Source: Amycolatopsis acidiphila
GTDB lineage: Bacteria; Actinomycetota; Actinomycetes; Mycobacteriales; Pseudonocardiaceae
Length of the DNA: 64,000 nt
NCBI RefSeq assembly: GCF_021391495.1
Contig: NZ_CP090063.1
Span: 1,240,001 to 1,304,000, forward strand
Reading direction: 5' to 3'
Of the stretch, positions 40,618-51,014 are shown one piece after another. The first letter of the stretch is position 1; each line of letters opens with the position of its first letter. The position numbers and the translations under genes were made by a program. The notes beneath the pieces were generated by a model. It did not search any database. It saw only the letters and a list, made by a program, of their open reading frames with translations, and was not told the DNA's origin.

Positions 40618-43600
40618 GTGACCGCTTCTGCTGAGCCCCTGTACGGGGCCGACGACCTCACGCACCTCGAGGGACTGGAAGCCGTCCGGAAGCGACCCGG
40701 GATGTACATCGGGTCCACCGACAGCCGCGGGATCAACCACCTCTTCACCGAGATCGTGGACAACTCCACCGACGAGGGTGTCGCTGGTCACGCCGGCCGC
40801 GTCGTGGTGACCCTGCACGCGGACGGCAGCGTCCAGGTCGACGACGACGGCCGCGGCATCCCCACCGACAAGCACGCCAAGTCCGGGCTCTCGGGCGTCG
40901 AGCTGGTGCTGACCAGGCTGCACGCGGGCGGCAAGTTCGGCGGCTCGGGCTACAAGACCTCCGGCGGCCTGCACGGTGTCGGCGCCTCCGCGGTCAACGC
41001 GCTGTCGCACCGCTTCGACGTGACGGTCAAACGGGACGGCAAGGTGCACGAAATGTCCTTCGCGCACGGCGTGCCGGGTGTGTTCGACGGCGCGGGCCCG
41101 AAGGCGAAGTTCACGCCGCAGCCCGGGTTGCGGGTCGTGGGCAAGATGAAGCGCGGCGAGAAGACCGGCACCTCCATCCGGTACTGGTACGACTCCCGCT
41201 ACTTCGAGACCGGTGCGAAGCTCGACGTCGAGGGCGTCCGCGACAAGCTGCGCAACACCGCGTTCCTCGTGCCCGGCGTGGAGTACGTGCTGCGCTCCGC
41301 GACCGAGGACGCGATCAGCGAAGAGAAGTTCGCCTACCCCAACGGCCTACGCGACATGGTGGACTTCCTGACCCCGGACGGCGACAAGCCGGTGTCCGGC
41401 ACGCTGATGATCACCGGCGAGGGCACCTACAAGGAGAACGCCGCCGACGAGAACGGCGTGATGAAGTCCAATGTGGAGCGACGGGCCGAGGTCGAGGTCG
41501 CGCTGCGCTGGAGCACCGGCTACGAGCGCACGGTGGAGTGCTTCACCAACACGATCCGCAACGTGCATGGCGGCACCCACCGCCGCGGCTTCGACCGCGG
41601 CGCGGTGAAAGCCTTGCAGGAGGCCATCTCCAAGACCCGCGGGCTGCTCAAGCCCAAGGAGGACATGCCGGGGGTCGACGACGTCCTCGAGGGCATGACC
41701 GCGGTCATCCACGTGCGCATCCCCGAGCCGCAGTTCACCTCGCAGACCAAGGACGAGCTGTCCACGGCGGGGATCACCCGGGTGCTCCAGGGGGTGGTGG
41801 AGAAGCAGCTCAAGGCCTGGACCGAGGACCGCAAGACCAAGTCCGAGGCCAAGATCGTGCTGCAGAAGGTGGTCGACGCCGCGCGCGTGCGGCTGACCCA
41901 GAAGCAGCAGAAGGACGCGGCCCGCCGCAAGACGGCGCTCGAAGGCGCGGCCATGCCGCCCAAGCTGGTCGACTGCCGCACCACGGGCGTCGCGCGCAGC
42001 GAGCTGTTCCTGGTGGAGGGCGACAGCGCGCTGGGCTGTTTCACGGCGGACACGAGGGTCGCGCTGGCTTCGGGGGAGAGTAAGTCCTTCGCCGAGCTGG
42101 CCGGCGACTGGGCACGAGGCGTCACGCATTTCGGTTATACGACGAACAAGGCGGGCAGGGTGGTCGTGGCACCGCTGGTCGAGCCGCGTCTCACGAAGCG
42201 CGATGCGCCACTGGTGCGGGTGACCTTGGACAACGATGAGTCCGTCCGCTGCACCCCAGACCACCTCTTCCGGCTTCGGGACGGCTCCTATCGGCGAGCC
42301 GACCAACTCACGGCCGGTGACTCCCTGATGCCGCTCTACCGGTCCGTGTCGTCCAAGGCGAAGGGCGACAAGCTCGACGGGTACGAGCGCGTCTGGATGA
42401 ACGATCGCGACGAGTGGGTCTACACCCACTACGTGGCGGACGCCCACAACCTCCGGCAGGGTCTGGACAGCGCTGACAACGGCAACGTCCGCCACCACGT
42501 CGACGTGAACAAACGCAACAACGATCCCCGCAACCTGCGGCGGATGACCTGGGACGACCGTGCCGCACTGCATGCCTCGATGATGGGGCAGCACGTTCAC
42601 GACGGTTACCGGGAGTGGCTCGGTCGTGGTGGCCTGGAGTTCAAGTCGGCCATGCTGTCAGCTCAGTGGGAGGACCCGGCGTTTCGCGAGGCTTGCCTGG
42701 CACGGCTGGCGAGGCTGAACGACGATGCCGACTTCCGTGCTCGGATCGAACAGGGCTTCCAGGACTGGTACGCCTCGCTCAGCGATGACGAACTGAGTGC
42801 GTATGCCGAGCGCATGCGGGAGCGACAGGCGGCGTACTGGGCGCGCTCGGAGAACCGCGCCGAGGCTGCCGAGCGCGTCCGGATCTTCTTCGCGCAGCCG
42901 GGGCGCCGGGCGGAGTGGAGCGAGCGGTCCAAGGAGCAGTGGCAGGACGAGGATCTGCGGGCGTGGCGGTCGAACAAGACGGCCGAACAGTTCTCCGATC
43001 CGAGCGAGCGGGAGCGTCAGCGCGCGGCGGTCATGGCCTGGCATCAGGAGCATCCGGAGTTCGGGCTGCGGCACTCGTTGCGGATGAAGCTGCGGTTGCG
43101 CGACCCGGAAAACGGGCACCTTGCGAAGGTTCAGGAGGGCCGCGCTCGTTATGTGTCGAGTGTGCCCCGCGCGGACCGGGTCGCTCAGCAGACCGAGGGG
43201 CGCCGCATCGCGGCGCTCAGGCGGCTGGCCGGCGTGCTGTCGGAGCCGGACTCCGAACTGGCCGAGGCATACGAAACCCAGCGCCTGCGCACGGCTCGAA
43301 CGGGGTTGCGCTTCGACCGCCTGCTGGCGCACTACGACGGTGACTACGCCCGGCTGCGTGAGGCAGCGAGCCTGGTCAACCACCAAGTGGTCGCAGTGGA
43401 GAAACTGACCGAGACCGCGGACGTGTACGACCTGACCGTCGAGGGCTACCACAACTTCGCGCTCGAAGCGGGCGTCTTCGTGCACAACAGCGCTCGCATG
43501 GCGCGGGTGTCGGAGTACCAGGCGCTGCTGCCGTTGCGCGGCAAGATCCTCAACGTGCAGAAGGCGTCGCTGGGCGACACGCTGAAGAACGCCGAGATCG

Positions 43601-44127
43601 CGTCGATCGTGCAGGTGCTCGGCGCGGGCACCGGGCGCACCTTCGACCTGTCGACGATGCGCTACGGCCGGGTCATCCTGATGGCGGACGCCGATGTCGA
43701 CGGCTCGCACATCCGCACGCTGCTGATCACGCTGTTCGCCCGGTACATGCGCCCGGTCATCGAGGACGGGCGGCTGTACGCGGCGATGCCGCCGCTGCAC
43801 AAGATCACCACCAAGGGCCGGAACCCGGAGACGCACTTCACCTTCAGCCAACGGGAGATGGAGGCGAAGGCCGCGGAGCTGGAGCAGGCGGGCAAGCAGA
43901 TCGTCACCCCGGTGCCGCGGTTCAAGGGCCTCGGCGAGATGGACGCGGACGAGCTGTGGGAGACCACGATGAACCCGGCCACCCGCTCGGTCCGCCGGAT
44001 CACCCTGGACGACGTGGAAGCCGCGGAGGCCGCGCTCGACCTGTTGATGGGCGAGAAGGTCGAACCCCGGCGCAACTGGCTGGTCGAGTCCGCCGCGCGG
44101 GTGGACCAGGCCGCGATCGACATCTGA
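40618..44127 (+). CDS. parE: Type IIA topoisomerase subunit B (topoisomerase IV/gyrase B), with intein
   Basis: 1169 residues as translated, 685 after removal of the intein. The GHKL ATPase has [31 protein letters not shown] and [19 protein letters not shown]. The TOPRIM domain is split: [11 protein letters not shown] before the intein, then [20 protein letters not shown] and [20 protein letters not shown]. The catalytic EGDSA and DxD are intact after splicing. With ParC it relaxes and decatenates DNA. The parE-parC pairing, distant from any dnaA/dnaN/recF, favours topoisomerase IV over the replication-origin gyrase, but family trees would be needed. GTG start behind GGGAG. Confidence 0.9.
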   Translation: MTASAEPLYGADDLTHLEGLEAVRKRPGMYIGSTDSRGINHLFTEIVDNSTDEGVAGHAGRVVVTLHADGSVQVDDDGRGIPTDKHAKSGLSGVELVLTRLHAGGKFGGSGYKTSGGLHGVGASAVNALSHRFDVTVKRDGKVHEMSFAHGVPGVFDGAGPKAKFTPQPGLRVVGKMKRGEKTGTSIRYWYDSRYFETGAKLDVEGVRDKLRNTAFLVPGVEYVLRSATEDAISEEKFAYPNGLRDMVDFLTPDGDKPVSGTLMITGEGTYKENAADENGVMKSNVERRAEVEVALRWSTGYERTVECFTNTIRNVHGGTHRRGFDRGAVKALQEAISKTRGLLKPKEDMPGVDDVLEGMTAVIHVRIPEPQFTSQTKDELSTAGITRVLQGVVEKQLKAWTEDRKTKSEAKIVLQKVVDAARVRLTQKQQKDAARRKTALEGAAMPPKLVDCRTTGVARSELFLVEGDSALGCFTADTRVALASGESKSFAELAGDWARGVTHFGYTTNKAGRVVVAPLVEPRLTKRDAPLVRVTLDNDESVRCTPDHLFRLRDGSYRRADQLTAGDSLMPLYRSVSSKAKGDKLDGYERVWMNDRDEWVYTHYVADAHNLRQGLDSADNGNVRHHVDVNKRNNDPRNLRRMTWDDRAALHASMMGQHVHDGYREWLGRGGLEFKSAMLSAQWEDPAFREACLARLARLNDDADFRARIEQGFQDWYASLSDDELSAYAERMRERQAAYWARSENRAEAAERVRIFFAQPGRRAEWSERSKEQWQDEDLRAWRSNKTAEQFSDPSERERQRAAVMAWHQEHPEFGLRHSLRMKLRLRDPENGHLAKVQEGRARYVSSVPRADRVAQQTEGRRIAALRRLAGVLSEPDSELAEAYETQRLRTARTGLRFDRLLAHYDGDYARLREAASLVNHQVVAVEKLTETADVYDLTVEGYHNFALEAGVFVHNSARMARVSEYQALLPLRGKILNVQKASLGDTLKNAEIASIVQVLGAGTGRTFDLSTMRYGRVILMADADVDGSHIRTLLITLFARYMRPVIEDGRLYAAMPPLHKITTKGRNPETHFTFSQREMEAKAAELEQAGKQIVTPVPRFKGLGEMDADELWETTMNPATRSVRRITLDDVEAAEAALDLLMGEKVEPRRNWLVESAARVDQAAIDI
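42037..43488 (+). other. Intein in ParE/GyrB with HNH homing endonuclease
   Basis: 484 residues (protein positions 474-957) inserted between LVEGDSALG and SARMARV in the TOPRIM active site. Block [16 protein letters not shown] (Cys1). Block [21 protein letters not shown] (T-x-x-H). Block [16 protein letters not shown]. Block G: AGVFVHN with penultimate His and terminal Asn, then Ser+1. An HNH-type core, [20 protein letters not shown], lies in the middle. A long charged helical stretch follows it. All splicing residues are present, so it should be active. Confidence 0.9.
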
Positions 44128-44143
44128 GGCCGCAGGAGAACTC

Positions 44144-47100
44144 ATGGCACGCCGCAAGACACCCACGACCAGGGTCGATCCCGCCGCCTTCGACCAGGCG
44201 GGCGCCCAGGTCTTCGAGAACCCGGTCAAGACCGAGATGGAGGACTCGTACCTCGAGTACGCGTACTCGGTCATCCACTCGCGCGCCCTGCCGGACGCGC
44301 GGGACGGCTTGAAGCCGGTGCACCGCCGGATCCTGTTCTCGATGAACGAGGCCGGCTACCGCCCGTCGCACGCGTACGTGAAGTCCTCCCGCGTCGTCGG
44401 CGACGTGATGGGCCGCTACCACCCCCACGGCGACACGGCGATCTACGACGCGATGGTCCGCCTGGCACAGGACTTCTCGATGAACGCGCCACTCGTGGAC
44501 GGGCACGGGAACTTCGGCAGCCCGGACGACGGCCCGGCGGCTTCGAGGTACTGCGTCGTCGGCGACACGCGGATCCGGCTCGCGGACGGCTCGAGCCCGC
44601 GCATCGCCGACGTGGTGGATCTGCCCGCCGACAGCGAGGCCGCCGCGGACTTCGAGGTCCTGGACAAGGACGGCAAGCCGGTCCGGGTGACGAAGGTGTT
44701 CAACTCCGGCGTCCACCCCACGATCCGGACGACCACCAAGTCGGGTTTCTCGCTTCGGGGCAGCGAAAACCACCTGGTCCTGTGTCTGGAGGCGCCGCTG
44801 GGAGTGCCGCTGTTCCAGTGGCGGCGCCTGGACGAGCTGAAGCCCGGCGCGGTCGTGGCCGTCGCACGTAACGCCTGGCTGCAGGTAGTGCCCACGGCTC
44901 GCGAGTACATGCTCGGCGTGCTCGCCGGTGCGTGGGTTTCGGAAGGCCGGGCGAGCGAGAACCGGGCGGGCTTCAACAACACGGACGAGCACTTCTTCGG
45001 CGAGGTCCTGCACGCCTACGACCAGGTCGTAGGCGGGCCGCGATATGTATCGGCGCGGCGCACCCGGCGGGACCGCAAGCAGGTGCACGAGCTGGACATC
45101 CAGGACTACGCCGGTGGCATGGCGGCGTTCCGGGAGAGCCCGCTGGCCGAGCTGATCGGTCACCAGGCCAGGGACAAGTTCGTGCCCGAGTTCGTCTGGC
45201 ACGGCGGCTGGGGCGTCAAGCGCGCGTTCCTGATGGCGCTGTTCGAGGGCGACGGCGGCCCGCGCCTCGCTGTGGACGGCTTCAACGTCCAATACACCAG
45301 CTACAGCGAGCGCCTGACCAGCGAGGTTCAGGAGCTGCTTGCCGAGTTCGGGGTCATCGCCCGGCATTGCCGGTACACGCGAACGAGTGGCGCAGTCGAG
45401 CACCGGCTCGTGATCTCCGGGCTTCGCAACGTACGGGCGTTCGTGGAGCGTGTCGGCTTCCTCGAGACGAAGCGGGCGAAGGTGACCGAGTTGTTGCGGC
45501 GCTCGGTCCTGAGTCCGCACCGGCTCAGCCAGGACAAGGTCCCGTTCGTCGCGGACTACGTGCGGGGCGCGCTCGACTTCGATCGCCGCGGCAGCGACCG
45601 GAAGTGGCTGACCCAGCACAATTTCGACCGCGTCGAGCGGTGGGAGACCGAGCGGCTGCGAATCATCGACCGGATCAAGGACACCGAGGTACTGGCCACG
45701 ATCCTGCCGGTGATGGATTCCGGCTACCGCTTCGAGGAGGTCACCGAGGTCTCGGCAGCCGAACCGGCGGAGGTCTATTCGGTCCGGGTCGAGTCCGACG
45801 ACCACTCCTTCCTCGCCGGCGGGTTCGTGAACCACAACACCGAAGCCCGGATGTCGCCCGAGGCGATGCTGCTCGTCGGGGAGCTGGGCGAGGAGACGGT
45901 CGACTTCCGGCCCAACTACGACGGGTCGCTGCAGGAGCCGTCGGTGCTGCCGGCGGCGTACCCGAACCTGCTGGTCAACGGTACGTCCGGGATCGCGGTC
46001 GGGATGGCGACGAACATGATCCCGCACAACATGGGCGAGGTCATCGGCGCCGCCCGCTGGCTGATCAACCATCCGAACGCCTCGCTGGACAAGCTGATGG
46101 AGTTCGTGCCCGGCCCCGACCTGCCGACCGGCGGCATGCTGCTGGGCCTGGACGAGGTGCGCAAGGCCTACGAGACCGGCCGCGGCGTGGTGCGGATGCG
46201 GGCGAAGGTCCAGATCGGCCCGCTGGAGGGCAGCCGCGGCCGGCAGGCCATCACGGTCACCGAGCTGCCGTACGGCGTCGGGCCGGAGAAGGTGATCGAG
46301 AAGATCACCGACGAGGTCAACAAGTCCAAGCGGCTCACCGGGATCGCGGACGTCAAGGACCTCACCGACCGCGAGAACGGGACCCGCCTCGTCATCGAGT
46401 GCAAGGTCGGGGTGAACCCGCAGCCGCTGCTGGCGGACCTGTACCGGCTCACGCCGCTGGAGCAGTCGTTCGGCATCAACAACCTGGTGCTCGTCGACGG
46501 CCAGCCGCAGACGCTGGGGCTCAAGCAGCTGCTCGACGTGTTCCTGGCCCACCGCTACGAGGTCGTCACCCGCCGGACCAGGTACCGCCGGCGCAAGCGC
46601 GAGGAGCGGCTGCACCTGGTCGAGGGCCTGCTGCTGGCGCTGCTGGACATCGACAAGGTGATCCGCCTGATCCGCAACAGCGACAACGCCGCCGAGGCCA
46701 AGGAAGGCCTGATGAAGCGGTTCAAGCTCTCGGAGATCCAGGCGACGTACATCCTGGACACCCCGCTGCGGCGGCTGACCAAGTACGACAAGCTCGAGCT
46801 GGAGGAGGAGCAGGAGCGGCTGCGCGAGGAGATCGCGGAGCTGACCAAGATCCTCAAGGACGATGGCGTGCTGAAGCGGGTCGTGTCCAACGAGCTGGCC
46901 AAGATCGCCAAGGACTTCCGCACCGAGCGGCGCACGGCGCTGATCGACGGTGACCTCAAGGAGGTGCTGGCGGCGTCGCAGCCGGCTGGTCCCCGCGAGG
47001 TCGCCGACGACCCGTGCCAGGTGATCCTGTCGGCCACCGGCCTGGTCGCGCGGACCGCGGCGGAGTCGGAGGAGGCGCCGGAAGGGCGGCGGCGCAACGG

Positions 47101-47917
47101 CCGCGTCAAGCACGACGCGGTGGCGGCGCTCGTGCATTCGACCGCACGCAGCCAGGTGCTGCTGATCAGCAGCCGTGGGCGCGCCTTCAAGACCGACGTG
47201 CTGCCGTTGCCGGTCCTGCCGGAGCAGGCGGGCACGGTGTCGCTGCGCGGCGGGATGGCCGCGCGGGAGCTGGTGCCGCTGGACAAGGGCGAGCGGGTCG
47301 TCGGCATCGCGCCGCTGGGCGAGCAGGCGGCGGACTCGCCGGGGCTCGCGCTCGGCACGCGCCAGGGCGTGGTGAAGGTGTGCGCGCCGGAGTGGCCGGT
47401 GCGGGCGGACGAGTTCGAGGTCATCAGCCTCAAGGACGGGGACGAACTGGTCGGTGCGACCTGGCTGACCAACAGGAACGAGACGCTGGCGTTCGTGGCG
47501 TCCGACGCGTCGCTGCTGAGGTTGTCGGTGTCGCTGGTGCGGCCGCAGGGGCTCAAGAGCGGCGGGATGGCGGGCATCAAGCTCACCGACGGGGCACACG
47601 TGGTGTTCTTCGGCGCGGTCCGCACGGACGACCCGGAACGCGGCGAGCCGATGGTGGTCACGGCCACCGGCACGACGGTCAAGATGACGCCGTTCGCGGA
47701 GTACCCCGCGAAGGGCCGGGCGACCGGCGGTGTCCGCGCACACCGGTTCCTCAAGGGCGAGGACGCGTTGTCGGTGGCGTGGATCGGGCCGCGCCCCGCC
47801 GGGGCGGCGTGCAACGGCGACCCGGTGGAGCTCCCCGAGCCGGTCGACCGCCGCGACGGCTCCGGGGCAGCGCACCCGGGCCCGGACTTCGTCGGGCACC
47901 TGATCGAACGTGGCTGA
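44144..47917 (+). CDS. parC: Type IIA topoisomerase subunit A (topoisomerase IV/gyrase A), with intein
   Basis: 1257 residues as translated, 828 after removal of the intein; 16 bp after parE with AGGAG. The breakage-reunion domain has [60 protein letters not shown], and GPAASRY with the catalytic Tyr136, after which the intein is inserted. The extein resumes [20 protein letters not shown]. Later: [20 protein letters not shown] and [20 protein letters not shown]. The C-terminal propeller (from about residue 940) shows no QRRGGKG GyrA box, supporting a ParC-type relaxing enzyme. Confidence 0.9.
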   Translation: MARRKTPTTRVDPAAFDQAGAQVFENPVKTEMEDSYLEYAYSVIHSRALPDARDGLKPVHRRILFSMNEAGYRPSHAYVKSSRVVGDVMGRYHPHGDTAIYDAMVRLAQDFSMNAPLVDGHGNFGSPDDGPAASRYCVVGDTRIRLADGSSPRIADVVDLPADSEAAADFEVLDKDGKPVRVTKVFNSGVHPTIRTTTKSGFSLRGSENHLVLCLEAPLGVPLFQWRRLDELKPGAVVAVARNAWLQVVPTAREYMLGVLAGAWVSEGRASENRAGFNNTDEHFFGEVLHAYDQVVGGPRYVSARRTRRDRKQVHELDIQDYAGGMAAFRESPLAELIGHQARDKFVPEFVWHGGWGVKRAFLMALFEGDGGPRLAVDGFNVQYTSYSERLTSEVQELLAEFGVIARHCRYTRTSGAVEHRLVISGLRNVRAFVERVGFLETKRAKVTELLRRSVLSPHRLSQDKVPFVADYVRGALDFDRRGSDRKWLTQHNFDRVERWETERLRIIDRIKDTEVLATILPVMDSGYRFEEVTEVSAAEPAEVYSVRVESDDHSFLAGGFVNHNTEARMSPEAMLLVGELGEETVDFRPNYDGSLQEPSVLPAAYPNLLVNGTSGIAVGMATNMIPHNMGEVIGAARWLINHPNASLDKLMEFVPGPDLPTGGMLLGLDEVRKAYETGRGVVRMRAKVQIGPLEGSRGRQAITVTELPYGVGPEKVIEKITDEVNKSKRLTGIADVKDLTDRENGTRLVIECKVGVNPQPLLADLYRLTPLEQSFGINNLVLVDGQPQTLGLKQLLDVFLAHRYEVVTRRTRYRRRKREERLHLVEGLLLALLDIDKVIRLIRNSDNAAEAKEGLMKRFKLSEIQATYILDTPLRRLTKYDKLELEEEQERLREEIAELTKILKDDGVLKRVVSNELAKIAKDFRTERRTALIDGDLKEVLAASQPAGPREVADDPCQVILSATGLVARTAAESEEAPEGRRRNGRVKHDAVAALVHSTARSQVLLISSRGRAFKTDVLPLPVLPEQAGTVSLRGGMAARELVPLDKGERVVGIAPLGEQAADSPGLALGTRQGVVKVCAPEWPVRADEFEVISLKDGDELVGATWLTNRNETLAFVASDASLLRLSVSLVRPQGLKSGGMAGIKLTDGAHVVFFGAVRTDDPERGEPMVVTATGTTVKMTPFAEYPAKGRATGGVRAHRFLKGEDALSVAWIGPRPAGAACNGDPVELPEPVDRRDGSGAAHPGPDFVGHLIERG
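44552..45838 (+). other. Intein in ParC/GyrA with LAGLIDADG-type endonuclease
   Basis: 429 residues (protein positions 137-565) inserted directly after the catalytic tyrosine (ASRY / TEARM). Block [21 protein letters not shown]. Block [14 protein letters not shown] (S-x-N-H in place of T-x-x-H). Endonuclease motifs: [17 protein letters not shown] (block C) and [19 protein letters not shown] (block E). Block [18 protein letters not shown]. Block G: FVNHN, then Thr+1. The insertion point equals that of mycobacterial GyrA inteins. Splicing residues look complete. Confidence 0.9.
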
Positions 47918-48094
47918 GGCCCTGGCCGGTCGCCCCCACCACCCCTCCCCAGCTGCGGGGTTACCGGGGCGAACCGGTCAGGCACGCACGGTGATGCAAG
48001 GCTTGATCGGTTGGCGGGAATGGCGTGGCCGGGATACCTTGTGCTGAGTAACGATGTGGGTTTCCCAAGTCCCGAGGCTGGTTAACTACCGATC

Positions 48095-49690
48095 ATGGCA
48101 ACGACGGCGAGCGCGGAAGAACGGCTCCGCCGGTTCGGATCGGTGAGCGACAGCGCGCTCGCCCACATCGAGGGCGACGAGGTTCTCACCGAGTTGCTGG
48201 GCCGGGTCCGCGAAGGTCTCCAGAGCGACACAGTGGCTGTGCTGCTGGTCGAACCCGGCGGTCGCGAACTGGTCGCCACCGCCACGCAGGGCATCGAGAC
48301 CGAGGTCCGCCAGGGCGTGCGCGTCCCGCTCGGCAAGGGCTTCGCCGGCCGAGTCGCCGCCGAGAAGTCGCCGGTGATGCTCGACCGCGTCGACAGCACC
48401 ACGGTGGTCAACCAGCTCCTGTGGGAGAAGGGCATCCAGACCCTGGTCGGCGTCCCGCTGCTGGTCAGTGGCGAGGTGCTGGGCGTGCTGCACGCCGGCA
48501 GCCTCACCCCCCGCCGGTTCACCGAGGACGACGTCGAGTTCCTGCAGGCCGCCGCCGACCGGATCGCGCTCGTCGTGCACGCCCACCAATCCCAGGCCGC
48601 CCGCGCCGCCGCCACCGCGTTGCAGCGCAGCCTGCTGCCGCCGCAGCTGCCGCAGGTTCCGTCGCTGGACTTCGCCGCCCGGTACGTGCCCGGCGGCGGG
48701 TCGAACGTGGCCGGCGACTGGTACGACGTGTTCACCCTGCCGAACGGCTGGCTCGGTCTCGTCATCGGCGATGTCGTCGGCCACGACCTGCCCGCCGCGG
48801 TCGTGATGGGGCGCCTGCGCAGTGCGCTGCGCGCGTACTCGCTCGAGACCACCGATCCCGCCGACGTGCTCACCCGGCTCGACCGCAAGGCCCAGCACTT
48901 CGAGCCCGGCATGATGGCCACCGTCCTCTACGGCACCCTCGAACCCGATTTCGGGCGGCTGTACCTGTCCTCGGCCGGGCACCTCGCGCCGGTGCTGGCC
49001 CGCCCCGGCGAACCGGCGCACTTCGCCGACCTGCCGATCGACCCGCCGATCGGCGCGATCCGCGAGGTCCGGCGCCGCAAGACGACGATCGAGCTGCAAC
49101 CGGGCACGATCACCTGCTTCTACACCGACGGCCTCGTCGAGCGCCGGTACGCCCCGCTCGACGACGGGCTGGAGCTGCTTCGCTCGACGGTGAGGGCCGC
49201 GTCGGCCGACGCGGTGTGCGCGCAGGTCATGACGACGCTGATCGGCGAGTACGTCTCGGAGGACGACGTCGCCATCCTGACCTTCCGGCGGCAGGACCTG
49301 AAAGAGGTCAACTCGCTCGACATGATCGTGCCTGCCGTGCCCGAGTCCCTCAAGGACATCCGGGCGGCGATGCGCCGGTGGCTCTCGTCGGCGGGAATCA
49401 GCGGAGACCTCGCGGGGGACCTGCTGCTGGCCGTGGGGGAGGCGTCCACCAACTCGGTCGAGCACGCCTACGGCCCCGCCGGCGGCACCGTACACCTGAA
49501 GATCGACCTGATCGGTGCGGAGGTCGTGATCAGGGTGCGGGACACGGGACACTGGCGCCCGGCGCGCGGGGAGAACCGGGGACGAGGCCTGACCCTGATG
49601 AACAAGTGCGGTGACGTCCAGGTCGACAGGAGCGACGAAGGCACCACAGTGGTGATCCGCCGCAGGCTCGAAGCGGAGGCGCAAGCATGA
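48095..49690 (+). CDS. GAF - SpoIIE-type PP2C phosphatase - HATPase signalling protein
   Basis: 531 residues, three modules. GAF at about 25-170: VLTELLGRVREGLQSDTVAV, VPLGKGFAGRVAAEKSPVML, VGVPLLVSGEVLGVLHAGSL. PP2C/SpoIIE at 175-400: LQRSLLPPQLPQVPSLDFAA, SNVAGDWYDVFTLPNGWLGL, VIGDVVGHDLPAAVVMGRLR, TCFYTDGLVERR, with metal-binding Asp residues. RsbW-like ATPase at 410-525: LLLAVGEASTNSVEHAYGP (N box) and RVRDTGHWRP with GRGLTLMNKCGDVQ. A phosphatase and an anti-sigma kinase in one chain can set the phosphorylation of the STAS protein encoded next, which overlaps by four bases. Confidence 0.9.
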   Translation: MATTASAEERLRRFGSVSDSALAHIEGDEVLTELLGRVREGLQSDTVAVLLVEPGGRELVATATQGIETEVRQGVRVPLGKGFAGRVAAEKSPVMLDRVDSTTVVNQLLWEKGIQTLVGVPLLVSGEVLGVLHAGSLTPRRFTEDDVEFLQAAADRIALVVHAHQSQAARAAATALQRSLLPPQLPQVPSLDFAARYVPGGGSNVAGDWYDVFTLPNGWLGLVIGDVVGHDLPAAVVMGRLRSALRAYSLETTDPADVLTRLDRKAQHFEPGMMATVLYGTLEPDFGRLYLSSAGHLAPVLARPGEPAHFADLPIDPPIGAIREVRRRKTTIELQPGTITCFYTDGLVERRYAPLDDGLELLRSTVRAASADAVCAQVMTTLIGEYVSEDDVAILTFRRQDLKEVNSLDMIVPAVPESLKDIRAAMRRWLSSAGISGDLAGDLLLAVGEASTNSVEHAYGPAGGTVHLKIDLIGAEVVIRVRDTGHWRPARGENRGRGLTLMNKCGDVQVDRSDEGTTVVIRRRLEAEAQA

Positions 49691-50019
49691 CCACGGCGGA
49701 CCTGACCTCGGTGCTGGACGGCGAGTCGGTGCGGATCCGGATAGCAGGCGAGATCGACCTCGCGAATGCCACCGAGGTGCAGGACGAGATCAACGGGATG
49801 ATCACCAACGACGCCAGCCGGGTGGTGCTCGAACTGGCGGAGCTGGAGTACCTCGACAGCGCGGGGCTGCGCGTGCTGTTCACGCTCGCCGAGCGGCTGC
49901 GGGTGCTGCAGATGAAACTGGACCTGCTGGTGCCCGTGGGCGCGCCGGTGCGCCGGGTGGTGGAGATGTCCGGGCTGGATCCGGTGGCACGGCTGCTTCC
50001 CGAACCCGCCGGGGATTGA
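49687..50019 (+). CDS. STAS-domain anti-sigma-factor antagonist
   Basis: 110 residues, a single STAS domain: VRIRIAGEIDLANATEVQDE, VVLELAELEYLDSAGLRVLF. The Ser in YLDSAGLR is the phosphorylation site in SpoIIAA/RsbV proteins. ATGA overlap with the phosphatase-kinase gene makes the pair a two-gene partner-switching module. Unphosphorylated, it would sequester an anti-sigma factor. No sigma factor lies in the window. Confidence 0.9.
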   Translation: MTTADLTSVLDGESVRIRIAGEIDLANATEVQDEINGMITNDASRVVLELAELEYLDSAGLRVLFTLAERLRVLQMKLDLLVPVGAPVRRVVEMSGLDPVARLLPEPAGD

Positions 50020-50047
50020 GCCCGGCGCCGCCGGGTAGCCGGACGGC

Positions 50048-51001
50048 ATGGTGAGTTTCGGCTACTTCCTTTCGTGTGAGGAGTTCGGCCCCCGCGAGCT
50101 CGTGGAGCAGGCGAGGATGGCCGAGGACGCCGGGTTCGAGCGGCTGTGGATCTCCGACCACTTCCATCCGTGGCTGGACGAGCAGGGGCAGAGCCCGTTC
50201 GTGTGGTCGGTGATCGGCGCGCTGTCGCAGGTGACGTCGCTGCCGATCACGACCGCCGTGACCTGCCCGACGATCCGGATCCACCCGGCGATCATCGCCC
50301 AGGCCGCCGCGACCGCGGCCGTGCAGTGCGAGGGCGGGTTCACTCTCGGCGTCGGCAGCGGTGAGGCGCTGAACGAGCACGTGCTCGGCGACCGGTGGCC
50401 GGTCCCGGACGAGCGGCTGGACATGCTGGACGAGGCGATCGACGTGATCCGCGAGCTGCACACCGGCAAGCTCGTCACCCATCGCGGCAAGCACTACACC
50501 GTCGAGCAGGCGCGGATCTACACGCTGCCCGAGCAGCCGGTGCCGATCTACATCTCCGCGTTCGGGCCCAAGGCCGTCCGGCGCGCCGCCGAGCGCGGGG
50601 ACGGGTTGTGCACGGTCATGCCGGACGCCGACCTGGTGCGCCGCTACCGCGACGCCGGGGGCGAGGGGCCGGTGCAGGGCGGCATCAAGGTGTGCTGGGC
50701 CGACTCGGAGAAAGCGGGCCTGCGCACGGCGCACCGGCTGTGGCCGAGCGACCTGCTGCCCGGCAACCTCGGCCGGAACCTGCCGATTCCCAGCGAGTTC
50801 AAGGCCGCGTCGTCGCTCGTCACCGAAGACGCCGTCGGGCAGCAGTTCCCGTGCGGCCCCGACCCGGAGCGGCACGTGCAGGCGGTGCGCCAGTTCGTCG
50901 ACGCCGGCTTCGACGAGGTGTACGTGCAGCAGATCGGCCCGGATCAGGAGAAGTTCTTCGAGGCGTGGTCGGGCAAGGTGTTGCCGGCGCTGAAGTCCTG
51001 A
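50048..51001 (+). CDS. F420-dependent LLM oxidoreductase (TIGR03557-like)
   Basis: 317 residues (MVSFGYFLSCEEFGPRELVE). It has AEDAGFERLWISDHFHPWLD, TTAVTCPTIRIHPAIIAQAA, and FTLGVGSGEALNEHVLGDRW, with the GSGEALNEH stretch shared with F420-dependent glucose-6-phosphate dehydrogenase-like proteins. PVPIYISAFGPKAVRRAAE and VDAGFDEVYVQQIGPDQEKF follow. The cofactor is most likely F420H2/F420. It starts 28 bp after the STAS gene and could be co-transcribed. The substrate is unknown. Confidence 0.88.
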   Translation: MVSFGYFLSCEEFGPRELVEQARMAEDAGFERLWISDHFHPWLDEQGQSPFVWSVIGALSQVTSLPITTAVTCPTIRIHPAIIAQAAATAAVQCEGGFTLGVGSGEALNEHVLGDRWPVPDERLDMLDEAIDVIRELHTGKLVTHRGKHYTVEQARIYTLPEQPVPIYISAFGPKAVRRAAERGDGLCTVMPDADLVRRYRDAGGEGPVQGGIKVCWADSEKAGLRTAHRLWPSDLLPGNLGRNLPIPSEFKAASSLVTEDAVGQQFPCGPDPERHVQAVRQFVDAGFDEVYVQQIGPDQEKFFEAWSGKVLPALKS

Positions 51002-51014
51002 CTGGACACCAGAC

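Noticed and set aside
44000..47899. Very long open frame (about 1300 codons) on the minus strand across parC
   Set aside because: It is antisense to a clearly recognised topoisomerase A gene, rich in Arg/His/Asp/Val as expected of a GC-rich shadow, and shows no family motif.
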